In this document: positions 17,620 to 23,582 of the stretch, one piece after another
Position numbering within the stretch: position 1 is the first letter of the stretch
How the letters are laid out: each line of letters begins with the position of its first letter
From: Mycobacteriales bacterium
GTDB taxonomy: Bacteria; Actinomycetota; Actinomycetes; BP-191
DNA length: 64,000 bases
Reading direction: 5' to 3'
Assembly (NCBI GenBank): GCA_035714365.1
Contig: DASTMB010000074.1
Coordinates: 1-64,000, forward strand
The notes under the pieces: generated by a model
Seen by the model: only the letters and a program-made list of their open reading frames with translations
Database searches by the model: none
Told to the model about the DNA's origin: nothing
Translations under genes and position numbers: made by a program

Positions 17620-19311
17620 ATGAAGGTCCTGGGGGTCAACGCGGTCTACCACGAGACGTCGGCGGCGCTCGTCGTCGACGGCGAGGTCGTGGCCGCGGTC
17701 GAGGAGGAGCGGTTCAACCGGCGCAAGCACGGCGCGGAGGCCCGCGTCGACAACGCCGACGAGCTGCCGCTGGAGTCGATCCGCTACTGCCTCGGCGCGG
17801 CCGGCGTGACGGCGGCCGAGCTCGACGCGGTCTGCTACTCGTTCGACCCGGCGGCACGCCGGCGGCGCAACCAGCTCGACCCGTACGCGGTGCCGGGGAG
17901 CTGGGGCAGCCTCGACGGCGAGGCGGCGTTCCTCGCCGGCCTGGGCCGCGTCGAGCGGGCGCTGTCGGACGCGCTCGGCGAGCCGGTCGGCGACCGGCTG
18001 CGCTGGGTCCCGCACCACCTCGCGCACGCCGCGTCGAGCTACTACGCGTCGCCGTTCGACGAGGCCGCGATCCTCGTCGCCGACGGCATCGGCGAGTACG
18101 ACTCGACGCTGCTCGCGTACGGCTCGGGCGGGCGGATCACGCCGGTGCGGACGTTCTCGTTCCCGGATTCGCTCGGCTTCCTCTGGGAGCGGCTCAGCGC
18201 GTTCCTCGGCTTCTCCGAGTACGACGCCTGCAAGGTCATGGGCCTGGCCGGCTACGGCGACCCGCGGCGGTACGAGGACCTCATGGCGAAGATCGTGCGC
18301 GTCGAGCCGGGGGCGTTCGCGGTCGACGACAACATCACGCAGTTCCGGCAGCCGGTGTCGGAGGAGCTGGCCCGGCTGTTCGGCCCGCTGCCGTCGCGCA
18401 TCGGCCGGGTGCACGAGGACGTCGCCGCCGCGCTCCAGCACGCCACGAACGAGATCGTGCTCTCGCTCGCCCGCAGCCTCTACGACGCCCGTCCCACGCG
18501 CGGCCTCTGCCTCGCCGGCGGCGTGGCGCTGAACTGCACCGCGAACTGGGTGCTCAAGGAGAACGGCCCGCACGAGGAGGTCTACGTCCCGAGCGCGCCG
18601 CACGACGCGGGCACCGCGGTCGGCGCGGCCCTGCACGAGTACCACCGGGTCCGCCCGCGGGACGCGGTGCGGGTGCGGGCCGGCGCGTCGCCGTACACCG
18701 GCCCGGAGTTCGGCGACGCGGAGGTCCTCGCGGCCGTCGAGCGGCACGGGCTGACGGCGGCCCGGCTCGACGACGCGCCGGCCGAGGCGGCCCGGCGGAT
18801 CGCCGCGGGCGAGGTCGTCGGCTGGTTCCAGGGCCGCATGGAGTTCGGCCCGCGCGCGCTCGGCAACCGCTCGCTGCTCGCCGACCCGCGCGACCCGTAC
18901 ATGCGCGACAAGCTCAACGTGAAGGTCAAGCACCGCGAGCCGTTCCGGCCGTTCGCGCCCAGTGTGCTCGCCGAGCGGGCCGCGGAGTGGCTCGAGCTGG
19001 GCCGCCCGTCGGACAGCTACGAGTACATGCTCTACGCCTGCCCGGTGCGCGAGGAGGTCGCCGACCGGATCCCCGCCGTCCTCCACGTCGACGGCACGGC
19101 GCGGGTGCAGCTCGTGACGGCCGGGAGCAACGCGCGGTACCACGCGCTGATCTCGGCGTTCCACGCGCTGACCGGCGTGCCGGTCGTGCTGAACACGTCG
19201 TTCAACGACTCCGAGCCGATCGTCTGCACGCCGGACGACGCGATCGCGACGTTCCTCAAGACCGACATCGACGCGCTGTTCCTCGGCGACCACCTGGTGA
19301 CGAAGCGATGA
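17620..19311 (+). CDS. NodU/CmcH-type O-carbamoyltransferase
   Basis: A 563-residue carbamoyltransferase of the NodU/TobZ family, about the usual length. The N-terminal ATP-grasping half begins MKVLGVNAVYHETSAAL and has VPHHLAHAASSYYASPF with the catalytic His pair and VADGIGEYDST. The C-terminal YrdC-related half has GWFQGRMEFGPRALGNRS and KHREPFRPFAPSV. Family members use carbamoyl phosphate and ATP to carbamoylate a hydroxyl (antibiotics, Nod factors). A GGGAGGG ribosome-binding site precedes the ATG. In this operon it may carbamoylate the side chain of the amino acid intermediate or of the final product. All motifs appear intact. Confidence 0.9.
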   Translation: MKVLGVNAVYHETSAALVVDGEVVAAVEEERFNRRKHGAEARVDNADELPLESIRYCLGAAGVTAAELDAVCYSFDPAARRRRNQLDPYAVPGSWGSLDGEAAFLAGLGRVERALSDALGEPVGDRLRWVPHHLAHAASSYYASPFDEAAILVADGIGEYDSTLLAYGSGGRITPVRTFSFPDSLGFLWERLSAFLGFSEYDACKVMGLAGYGDPRRYEDLMAKIVRVEPGAFAVDDNITQFRQPVSEELARLFGPLPSRIGRVHEDVAAALQHATNEIVLSLARSLYDARPTRGLCLAGGVALNCTANWVLKENGPHEEVYVPSAPHDAGTAVGAALHEYHRVRPRDAVRVRAGASPYTGPEFGDAEVLAAVERHGLTAARLDDAPAEAARRIAAGEVVGWFQGRMEFGPRALGNRSLLADPRDPYMRDKLNVKVKHREPFRPFAPSVLAERAAEWLELGRPSDSYEYMLYACPVREEVADRIPAVLHVDGTARVQLVTAGSNARYHALISAFHALTGVPVVLNTSFNDSEPIVCTPDDAIATFLKTDIDALFLGDHLVTKR

Positions 19312-20945
19312 CGACCAGCGCGGAGCGGCCGGTGCTCGCCGCCGCGACGGAGTTCGCCGACCACGGGTGGGTCGACTCCGTCGCCGCGGCCGAGGGCCGC
19401 TTCGTGCTGCGCAACGCGCGCGGTCGCTGGGACGTGCGCTGCGACGGTGGCGGTCCGGCCGCCGCGCTCACGCGGCTGCGGCCCGAGTCGGCGGTCGAGG
19501 TGAGCGGCCGGCTGGAGCCGGGGGAGGGCGGCGCGGCCGTCGTCCGCTGCGCGCGCCTCGACGTGCGCAACCTCGCGGAGCCGCTGCCGTTCACCCCGGC
19601 CACCCGCGAGGCGGCGCCCGCCGACGTGCGCGCGCGGTACCGGTACCTGGAGCTCCGCGACGACGCGGTGCGCGAGCTGCTCGTCGCCCGGCACCGCGCG
19701 GTGCACGCGCTGTCCTGCCACCTGGCCGACCTCGGCTTCGTCTCCGTCGAGACGCCCCTGCTGGCCGTGCCGTCCGGGAGCGGCGCGCGGGAGTTCACCG
19801 TGCGCGGCACCGGCGACGTCGAGTACGCGCTGCCGCAGTCGGCGCAGGTCTACGGCCACCTGCTCGTCGCCGGCGGCGTCGAGCGGTACTACCAGCTCTC
19901 CCGGTGCTTCCGCGACGAGGACCTCCGCGCCAACCGGCAGCCGGAGTTCACCCAGCTCCACCTGGAGCAGGCGTTCGCGACGACCGACGACGTCGTGCGG
20001 GTCGTCGAGGGGGCGGTGGTGGCGGCGTTCGCGGCGTGCGGGCGCCCGGTCGCGACACCGTTCCCGCGGCTCACCTACGACGACTGCGTCGCGCGCTACG
20101 GCACCGACACCCCGGACCTGCGGCACGAGCCGCTGTTCCGCGTGCTGCCGTGCCGGCTCGACCGCCGCCGGGAGGGGCCGGCCGACCTGTTCTCGGTCGC
20201 GCCCGCCGACGGCGTGGAGCTCACCGCCGACGACTGGGCGGCCGTCGCGCGCGCAGGCGACCGCGCCGGCTGCCGGCTCGCCGGCTACGCGCCGGCCGGC
20301 GCGCCGGACCCGGACGAGGCGGCGCTGGCGTTCCCCGCGCTGCGCGTGGCGCTCGACCTCGCCGACGCGCCGTTCCCCGGCTGCGTCGCGGTCCTCGCCG
20401 GGCCGGCCGCCCGTGCCGCGAAGGTGTGCCGCGCGGTCTACACCGCCTCGCTCGCGCACCCGGCGCCCGGCGGGCCGCGGCCGGCCTGGGTCACGGCGTT
20501 CCCGATGTTCGAGGCGGACGCCGCGGCGCCCGCCGGCGTCGCCGCGGCGAACAACCCGTTCGTCGCGCCGCTGGACGAGGCGGCGTTCCGGGCCGCCCGC
20601 AAGAAGGTGGAGCTGCTCGCGCTGCGCGGGGCGTCGTTCGACCTCGTCGTCGACGGCGTCGAGCTGGGCAGCGGCTCCGTCGTCAACCACCGGCCCGAGG
20701 TGCAGGAGCGGGTGCTCCAGCTCCTCGGGATGCCGCGCGAGGAGGTGCGCCGGCTGGGCTTCCTGCTCGAGGCGCTGCGGTACGGCGCGCCGCCCGTCGC
20801 CGGCTTCGGGCTCGGCGTCGACCGGCTCGTCGCCGCGATCACCGGCGCGCCCGGCATCCGCGACGTCATCGCGTTCCCCAAGACCAAGACCGGCCGCTGC
20901 CCGATGACCGGCGGCGCGGAGAGGGGAGGTGGCGGGCCGAGCTGA
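19308..20945 (+). CDS. Aspartyl-tRNA synthetase paralogue with altered substrate pocket
   Basis: A 545-residue class II aminoacyl-tRNA synthetase of the bacterial AspRS type, its ATG overlapping the previous stop (ATGA). Order: divergent OB-fold (about 15-95), motif 1, motif 2 (RCFRDEDLRANRQPEFTQL), a shortened GAD-like insertion and motif 3 (GFGLGVDRL). Set against E. coli AspRS by eye, ATP-binding residues are kept but residues that read Asp are not: the Lys at 198 is Gly183 (QSAQVYG), Arg489 is Val459 (GSGSVVNH), Asp233 is His (QLHLE), and the HH pair of HHPF is NN (N415-N416). Loss of both cationic residues argues for a neutral or basic substrate. The tRNA-like gene 17 nt downstream is the likely partner. 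Codon 250 (20055-20057) is an ACA. Confidence 0.85.
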   Translation: MTTSAERPVLAAATEFADHGWVDSVAAAEGRFVLRNARGRWDVRCDGGGPAAALTRLRPESAVEVSGRLEPGEGGAAVVRCARLDVRNLAEPLPFTPATREAAPADVRARYRYLELRDDAVRELLVARHRAVHALSCHLADLGFVSVETPLLAVPSGSGAREFTVRGTGDVEYALPQSAQVYGHLLVAGGVERYYQLSRCFRDEDLRANRQPEFTQLHLEQAFATTDDVVRVVEGAVVAAFAACGRPVATPFPRLTYDDCVARYGTDTPDLRHEPLFRVLPCRLDRRREGPADLFSVAPADGVELTADDWAAVARAGDRAGCRLAGYAPAGAPDPDEAALAFPALRVALDLADAPFPGCVAVLAGPAARAAKVCRAVYTASLAHPAPGGPRPAWVTAFPMFEADAAAPAGVAAANNPFVAPLDEAAFRAARKKVELLALRGASFDLVVDGVELGSGSVVNHRPEVQERVLQLLGMPREEVRRLGFLLEALRYGAPPVAGFGLGVDRLVAAITGAPGIRDVIAFPKTKTGRCPMTGGAERGGGGPS

Positions 20946-20962
20946 TGCGCGTGCACGACCGG

Positions 20963-21210
20963 ACCGGAGTGGCGGAACTGGGAAACGCACAGGTCTTGTA
21001 AACCTGCCGCTCGGCATCGGTCGCCGACACGGTGACGACACGTCCTCCGGTGCCCTATGACCGGTGGACCGGCCACGACGGATCAGCATCCGACCGGGCG
21101 GCCTCGGCCGGGCCGTCCGTTGCTGAGGTCGGGTGTCCGTCCACGGCCCTTGTCACCGTCAGGCTGCTGAGACCCGGGCCTTGGGGGTTCGAATCCCCTC
21201 TCCGGTGCCA
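20963..21210 (+). tRNA. tRNA-like RNA, anticodon UGU, with a 176-nt insertion before the T arm
   Basis: The 5' part is a clean tRNA: acceptor ACCGGAG (20963-20969), D arm with stem GCG/CGC, anticodon stem CAGGT/ACCTG (20990-20994, 21002-21006) and loop CTTGTAA, giving anticodon UGU for ACA codons. The 3' part is also clean: T arm with loop TTCGAAT (21183-21199), acceptor CTCCGGT (21200-21206, perfect 7 bp), discriminator G and encoded CCA. Between them lie 176 nt (21007-21182) instead of a normal variable loop. These can form a long rod: 21019-21025 with 21162-21174, 21029-21036 with 21152-21159 (8 bp), and 21037-21041 with 21133-21137. G73 is an AspRS identity base and A1-U72 is unusual for tRNA-Thr. 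It is either a giant variable arm or an insertion removed later. Confidence 0.7.
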
Positions 21211-21246
21211 GACGCGGCCCCGTCCTCCCCCGGGCGGGGCCGCGTC
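21211..21246 (+). terminator. Terminator after the tRNA-like gene
   Basis: An 11-bp perfect inverted repeat (GACGCGGCCCC / GGGGCCGCGTC) directly after the encoded CCA, followed by a short T tract. A close copy lies after the first leader-peptide gene. Confidence 0.75.
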
Positions 21247-21354
21247 GCCGTTTCTCCCTCGCGGACGAAGCCACGGACCCGTCGCGGACGGGACCATCGC
21301 GGGCAGCCGCCCGGCCACCGCGGCCGGGCCGGGAACCGCGAGGGGAGGGACACC

Positions 21355-21531
21355 ATGAACGCACGGACGCTGCGGCTGCGCCGCGAGGCGCTGCACGAGC
21401 TCACCACCGTCGAGCTCGGCCGGGTACAGGGCGCGGGGGTCGTCGACACGACAACCTGCCAGACCACCGAGCTGCTCACGCCGTTCATCGCGACCGGACA
21501 GTCGCAGGACACAACCTGCACGTCGTTCTAG
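21355..21531 (+). CDS. Leader-peptide (RiPP precursor-like) gene 1 with two ACA codons
   Basis: A 58-residue peptide with a charged leader (ARTLRLRREALHELTTVELG) like the leaders of class I lanthipeptide-type and other ribosomal natural-product precursors, then AGVV and a 28-residue core rich in Thr with two Cys. Only two Thr codons are ACA, codons 33 and 53 (21451-21453, 21511-21513), each one codon before a T-C pair. The paralogue downstream has ACA at codon 33 too and again in an Asp-ACA-x-Cys setting, though the cores differ. GGGAGGG lies before the ATG. No lanthionine synthetase or exporter is near, so leader processing must come from elsewhere. The core may receive the amino acid made by the upstream operon (inference). 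Confidence 0.75.
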   Translation: MNARTLRLRREALHELTTVELGRVQGAGVVDTTTCQTTELLTPFIATGQSQDTTCTSF

Positions 21532-21533
21532 AC

Positions 21534-21624
21534 GCGCACCGGCACGCGCGACCGCCGCCCTGCTTCGGCCGGGGGCGCCGCCGCGACGGGATCGGCCCCG
21601 TCGCGCGACCCCGAGGGCGTTCGG
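21534..21624 (+). other. Conserved structured element directly after the stop of leader-peptide gene 1
   Basis: About 90 nt, starting 2 nt after the stop, almost identical to 21963-22048 behind the second gene. It contains a perfect 9-bp hairpin (CGCGACGGG, loop ATCGGC, CCCGTCGCG at 21582-21605) and the block CCGAGGGCGTTCGG. It is better conserved than the peptide cores. Possible roles are mRNA stability or a decoding signal in cis. Confidence 0.6.
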
Positions 21625-21645
21625 AGCGGCCGCGCCACTCTCGTC

Positions 21646-21676
21646 CGCGGCCCCGCCCCTCCCGGGCGGGGCCGCG
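21646..21676 (+). terminator. Terminator between the two leader-peptide genes
   Basis: A 10-bp perfect inverted repeat (CGCGGCCCCG / CGGGGCCGCG) followed by CCGCGTTTCT. It is the copy of the terminator at 21211-21246. Confidence 0.7.
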
Positions 21677-21782
21677 CCGCGTTTCTCCCTCCGCGACGAA
21701 GCCACGCCGTCCCCGCGGTGTGACCCTGGGCGGATCCGCCGGCCCTCGGGGCCGGCCCGGCTGTCGGGAGGGAGGGAACACC

Positions 21783-21959
21783 ATGCAGGCACGCACGCTG
21801 CGGCTGCGGCGGGAGGCGCTGCACGAGCTCACGAGCGAGGAGCTCGGCTCGATCCTCCGCGCGGGCGCCGTCGGCAGCACACCGACGGACACGCTCACCA
21901 CGTCGATCGTCGTCGGGCCGCTCACGCTCGACACACGGTGCGCAACCTCGGTGGGCTGA
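21783..21959 (+). CDS. Leader-peptide (RiPP precursor-like) gene 2 with two ACA codons
   Basis: A 58-residue paralogue of the gene at 21355. The leader (ARTLRLRREALHELTSEELG) is nearly the same; the core differs (AGAVGSTPTDTLTTSIVV...LDTRCATSVG) and has one Cys. The only ACA Thr codons are codon 33 (21879-21881) and codon 51 (21933-21935), the first at the same codon number as in paralogue 1 and the second again as Asp-ACA-x-Cys. Other Thr codons are ACC or ACG. Keeping the ACA codon at fixed places while the surrounding residues change suggests the codon itself, not just Thr, is under selection. GGAGGGAGG precedes the ATG. Confidence 0.75.
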   Translation: MQARTLRLRREALHELTSEELGSILRAGAVGSTPTDTLTTSIVVGPLTLDTRCATSVG

Positions 21960-21962
21960 GCC

Positions 21963-22048
21963 GCGCACCGCACCGCGACGGCCGCCCTGCTTCGGCCGGG
22001 ACGCGCCGCGACGGGATCGGCCCCGTCGCGCGTCCCGAGGGCGTTCGG
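21963..22048 (+). other. Conserved structured element directly after the stop of leader-peptide gene 2
   Basis: The second copy of the element at 21534-21624, beginning 3 nt after the stop, with the same 9-bp hairpin (22007-22030) and loop ATCGGC. Confidence 0.6.
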
Positions 22049-22072
22049 CACGTCGCGGGACCCACGAACCAG

Positions 22073-22103
22073 CGAGGCCCCGCCCGGACCGGGCGGGGCC
22101 TCG
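22073..22103. terminator. Bidirectional terminator
   Basis: A 13-bp perfect inverted repeat (CGAGGCCCCGCCC / GGGCGGGGCCTCG) with a 5-nt loop, between the rightward tandem units and the leftward small secreted peptide gene. Confidence 0.8.
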
Positions 22104-22108
22104 TCGCG

Positions 22109-22318
22109 TCAGTCGCAGGCCCAGGGCTTCCAGGTCGGGTCCGGGACGCCGATGTGCTGCCCGGCGACGTCGATGCCGATCAGCTCCGGCGGCGTGCAGC
22201 AGGGGCCGGGCTCGCCCTCGGCGGGCGGGTTGCAGGCCAGCGCGGGCGCGGTGGCGAACGGCGCGGCGGCGAGGCCGGCGGCCAGCGCGAGCGCGGTGGC
22301 GAGACGGCGGCCGGTCAC
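22109..22318 (-). CDS. Small secreted Cys-rich peptide coupled to a leader peptide
   Basis: A 69-residue exported peptide: signal (RRLATALALAAGLAAAPFATAPALA, about 1-28) and a mature part of about 40 residues with four Cys (ACNPP...GPCCTPP...PWACD). The GTG start overlaps the stop of the upstream leader-peptide gene (GTGA), so translation is likely coupled. It has no ACA codon. The pairing of a cytosolic leader-type peptide with a Sec-exported Cys-rich peptide occurs again on the other strand at 22628-22998. Its function is unknown; a two-component peptide system is one possibility. Confidence 0.6.
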   Translation of the reverse strand: MTGRRLATALALAAGLAAAPFATAPALACNPPAEGEPGPCCTPPELIGIDVAGQHIGVPDPTWKPWACD

Positions 22319-22485
22319 GAGCAGGCCACGTCGAGGCTGAGCAGGCAGCGCAGGCCGGTGACCGGCGTCGTGATGCACGGGTCGGTGAGGCAGACCTGGG
22401 TGTTCAGGCCGGCGCCGCCGACCTGGCCCAGCTCCTCGCCGGTGAGCTCGGCGAGCAGCTCCTTGCGGAGGGTGAGGGTGCGCAT
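22315..22485 (-). CDS. Leader-peptide (RiPP precursor-like) gene 3
   Basis: A 56-residue peptide with leader MRTLTLRKELLAELTGEELGQVGG, the double-Gly type ending common for exported bacteriocin-like precursors, and a core with four Cys and several Thr (NTQVCLTDPCITTPVTGLRCLLSLDVAC). It is related to the ACA peptides in the leader pattern (L.LR.E.L.ELT..EL) but all its Thr codons are ACC or ACG. Its stop overlaps the start of the secreted peptide gene that follows. No modification enzyme lies next to it. Confidence 0.65.
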   Translation of the reverse strand: MRTLTLRKELLAELTGEELGQVGGAGLNTQVCLTDPCITTPVTGLRCLLSLDVACS

Positions 22486-22580
22486 GGGGGCTCCGTTGGG
22501 GAGGGGACGGTGACGCGCGTTCACTTCGACCGCGCCCGCGGCGTTCCTCCCGGGGTGGTGACGCGGCGGCGCGGTGTCCC

Positions 22581-22586
22581 TATAGT
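22581..22586 (+). promoter_or_regulatory. -10 box upstream of the small secreted peptide gene
   Basis: TATAGT about 41 nt before the ATG at 22628. A CAGGAG ribosome-binding site follows, so this would give an mRNA with a short leader of about 35 nt. Confidence 0.4.
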
Positions 22587-22627
22587 CCGGCTCGTCCCGT
22601 TCCGTCCCCGCACCCGCAGGAGCCCTC

Positions 22628-22840
22628 ATGCGCGCTGTCGCGCTCACCCTCGCGTCGGCGGCCGCCGTCGCCGCCCTCGCGGCGCCCGCCGCCCACGCCC
22701 AGCCCCCGGCCCACTGCGACGAGTCGACGGTCGGCGTGCTCTGCCTCGACCAGGGCTCCGACGGCACGATCTACCAGTGCGTCGTGTGGGTCCGCGGCAT
22801 CCGCCCCGAGAACAACCCGACCTGCTTCGCGATCTTCTAG
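22628..22840 (+). CDS. Small secreted peptide with four Cys
   Basis: A 70-residue exported peptide: signal MRAVALTLASAAAVAALAAPAAHA, then a 46-residue mature part with four Cys (HCDE, LCLD, QCVV, TCFA). It is preceded by CAGGAG and by a TATAGT -10 box, and followed after 2 nt by leader-peptide gene 4. It mirrors the coupled pair on the other strand, with the order reversed. No family is recognised and no ACA codon is used. Confidence 0.55.
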   Translation: MRAVALTLASAAAVAALAAPAAHAQPPAHCDESTVGVLCLDQGSDGTIYQCVVWVRGIRPENNPTCFAIF

Positions 22841-22842
22841 CC

Positions 22843-22998
22843 ATGAAGCGCACCCTGTCGCTCCGCAAGGAGACGCTCGCCGAGCTCACCGCCGGCGAGC
22901 TCGCGTCGGTCGCCGGCGGCGTCACGACCGTGGGCCCGAAGTGCCTGCCGGAGACGCTGACGTTCTGCCCCGACTTCTACTGCACGGGCACGGTCTAG
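22843..22998 (+). CDS. Leader-peptide (RiPP precursor-like) gene 4
   Basis: A 51-residue peptide with leader MKRTLSLRKETLAELTAGEL followed by ASVAGG, a clear double-Gly end, and a 25-residue core with three Cys (KCLP, FCPD, YCTG). The leader type matches precursors of lanthipeptide-like natural products. It begins 2 nt after the secreted peptide gene and its stop overlaps the end of the convergent methyltransferase gene by 4 nt. No maturation enzyme apart from that methyltransferase is near. It has no ACA codon. Confidence 0.65.
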   Translation: MKRTLSLRKETLAELTAGELASVAGGVTTVGPKCLPETLTFCPDFYCTGTV

Positions 22999-23582
22999 CG
23001 ACGCCGCGCCGCGAAGCGCATCGCCGTCCCGCCCAGCGCGGGCAGCACGGCGGTGCGCTCCGTGGGCGCCGCCGCCAGCGCGGCGGCCAGCGCCGCCCGC
23101 GACGCGAGCCGGAACGGACTGCGGTCCAGGCGGTGCACCAGCCGACTCGGCGGCGTGTCGACCAGGTCGAGGCCGAGCAGCAGCCCGCCCGGCCGCAGCA
23201 CGCGCACCGCCTCCGCCACGGCGCGTTCCCACGCGCCGACGTGGTGCAGCATCAGGAACGACAGCACCGTGTCGAACGACTCGTCCGCGAACGGCAGCGC
23301 CGTCGCGTCGGCGACCGTCGCGCGCGCCCGCCCGCCGAACGCCGCCAGCGCCCGCGCCGCCACGGCCACCATCGCCGGGTCGTAGTCGCTCGCGGTCAGG
23401 TCGAGGTCCGGGTGGCGGCGGAGCAGCCCGGCCGCCATCGCGCCCGACCCGGCACCCACCTCGAGCACCCGCCCGCGCGGCGCCGCGCCGCGCAGCGCCC
23501 ACGGCAGGACGGCGCGTCCGGCCACCGCGCGCCACGGCGCGCCGCGGCAGAACGCCTGCTCCACCGACGACATCGCGGGCAT
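22995..23582 (-). CDS. Class I SAM-dependent methyltransferase
   Basis: A 195-residue methyltransferase: motif I VLEVGAGSGAMA, acidic residue at the end of strand 2 (TASDYD), motif with VADATALPFADESFD, and post-motif LSFLMLHHV...RVLRPGG of the UbiE/COQ5-like group. It is somewhat short, with the usual seven-strand core only. The ATG at 23582 is preferred; the open frame continues upstream but there it is low-complexity and unlike a protein. Convergent with leader-peptide gene 4. Whether it methylates the peptides or an unrelated small molecule cannot be told. Confidence 0.8.
   Translation of the reverse strand: MPAMSSVEQAFCRGAPWRAVAGRAVLPWALRGAAPRGRVLEVGAGSGAMAAGLLRRHPDLDLTASDYDPAMVAVAARALAAFGGRARATVADATALPFADESFDTVLSFLMLHHVGAWERAVAEAVRVLRPGGLLLGLDLVDTPPSRLVHRLDRSPFRLASRAALAAALAAAPTERTAVLPALGGTAMRFAARRR

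Larger units (their letters stand above)
21211..21645 (+). repeat. Tandem unit 1: terminator, leader, ACA peptide gene, 3' element
   Basis: This 435-nt stretch and the next one (21646-22072) share the same order and many near-identical blocks: the GC-rich hairpin, TTTCTCCCTC then a GACGAAGCCACG block, the first half of the peptide gene and an 85-90-nt block after the stop. They are old tandem duplicates. Confidence 0.7.
21646..22072 (+). repeat. Tandem unit 2 of the ACA peptide gene block
   Basis: The second copy of the unit at 21211-21645, with the same block order. The peptide leader and the 3' element are nearly identical, while the cores have diverged. Confidence 0.7.

Noticed and set aside
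20963-21054. A shorter tRNA ending at the internal CTCCGGTGCC
   Set aside because: The acceptor can pair, but no proper T arm with TTCRA lies before it, and the CCA is not complete; the distal T arm at 21183-21199 is far better.
21007-21182. Group I intron in the tRNA-like gene
   Set aside because: The insertion is not in the anticodon loop and I cannot build the P3-P7 core; a long variable-arm-like rod explains the pairing better. A covariance search would decide.
13977-21959. ACA enrichment as a target signature for an ACA-cutting MazF toxin
   Set aside because: No MazF gene is seen, and this would not explain the ACA-reading tRNA and synthetase next to the ACA genes or the fixed ACA positions; kept only as an alternative.
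13977-22998. A PEARL-type (peptide aminoacyl-tRNA ligase) or lanthipeptide gene cluster
   Set aside because: No LanB-, LanC-, LanM- or LanKC-like gene is present in the window; leader peptides alone do not prove it.
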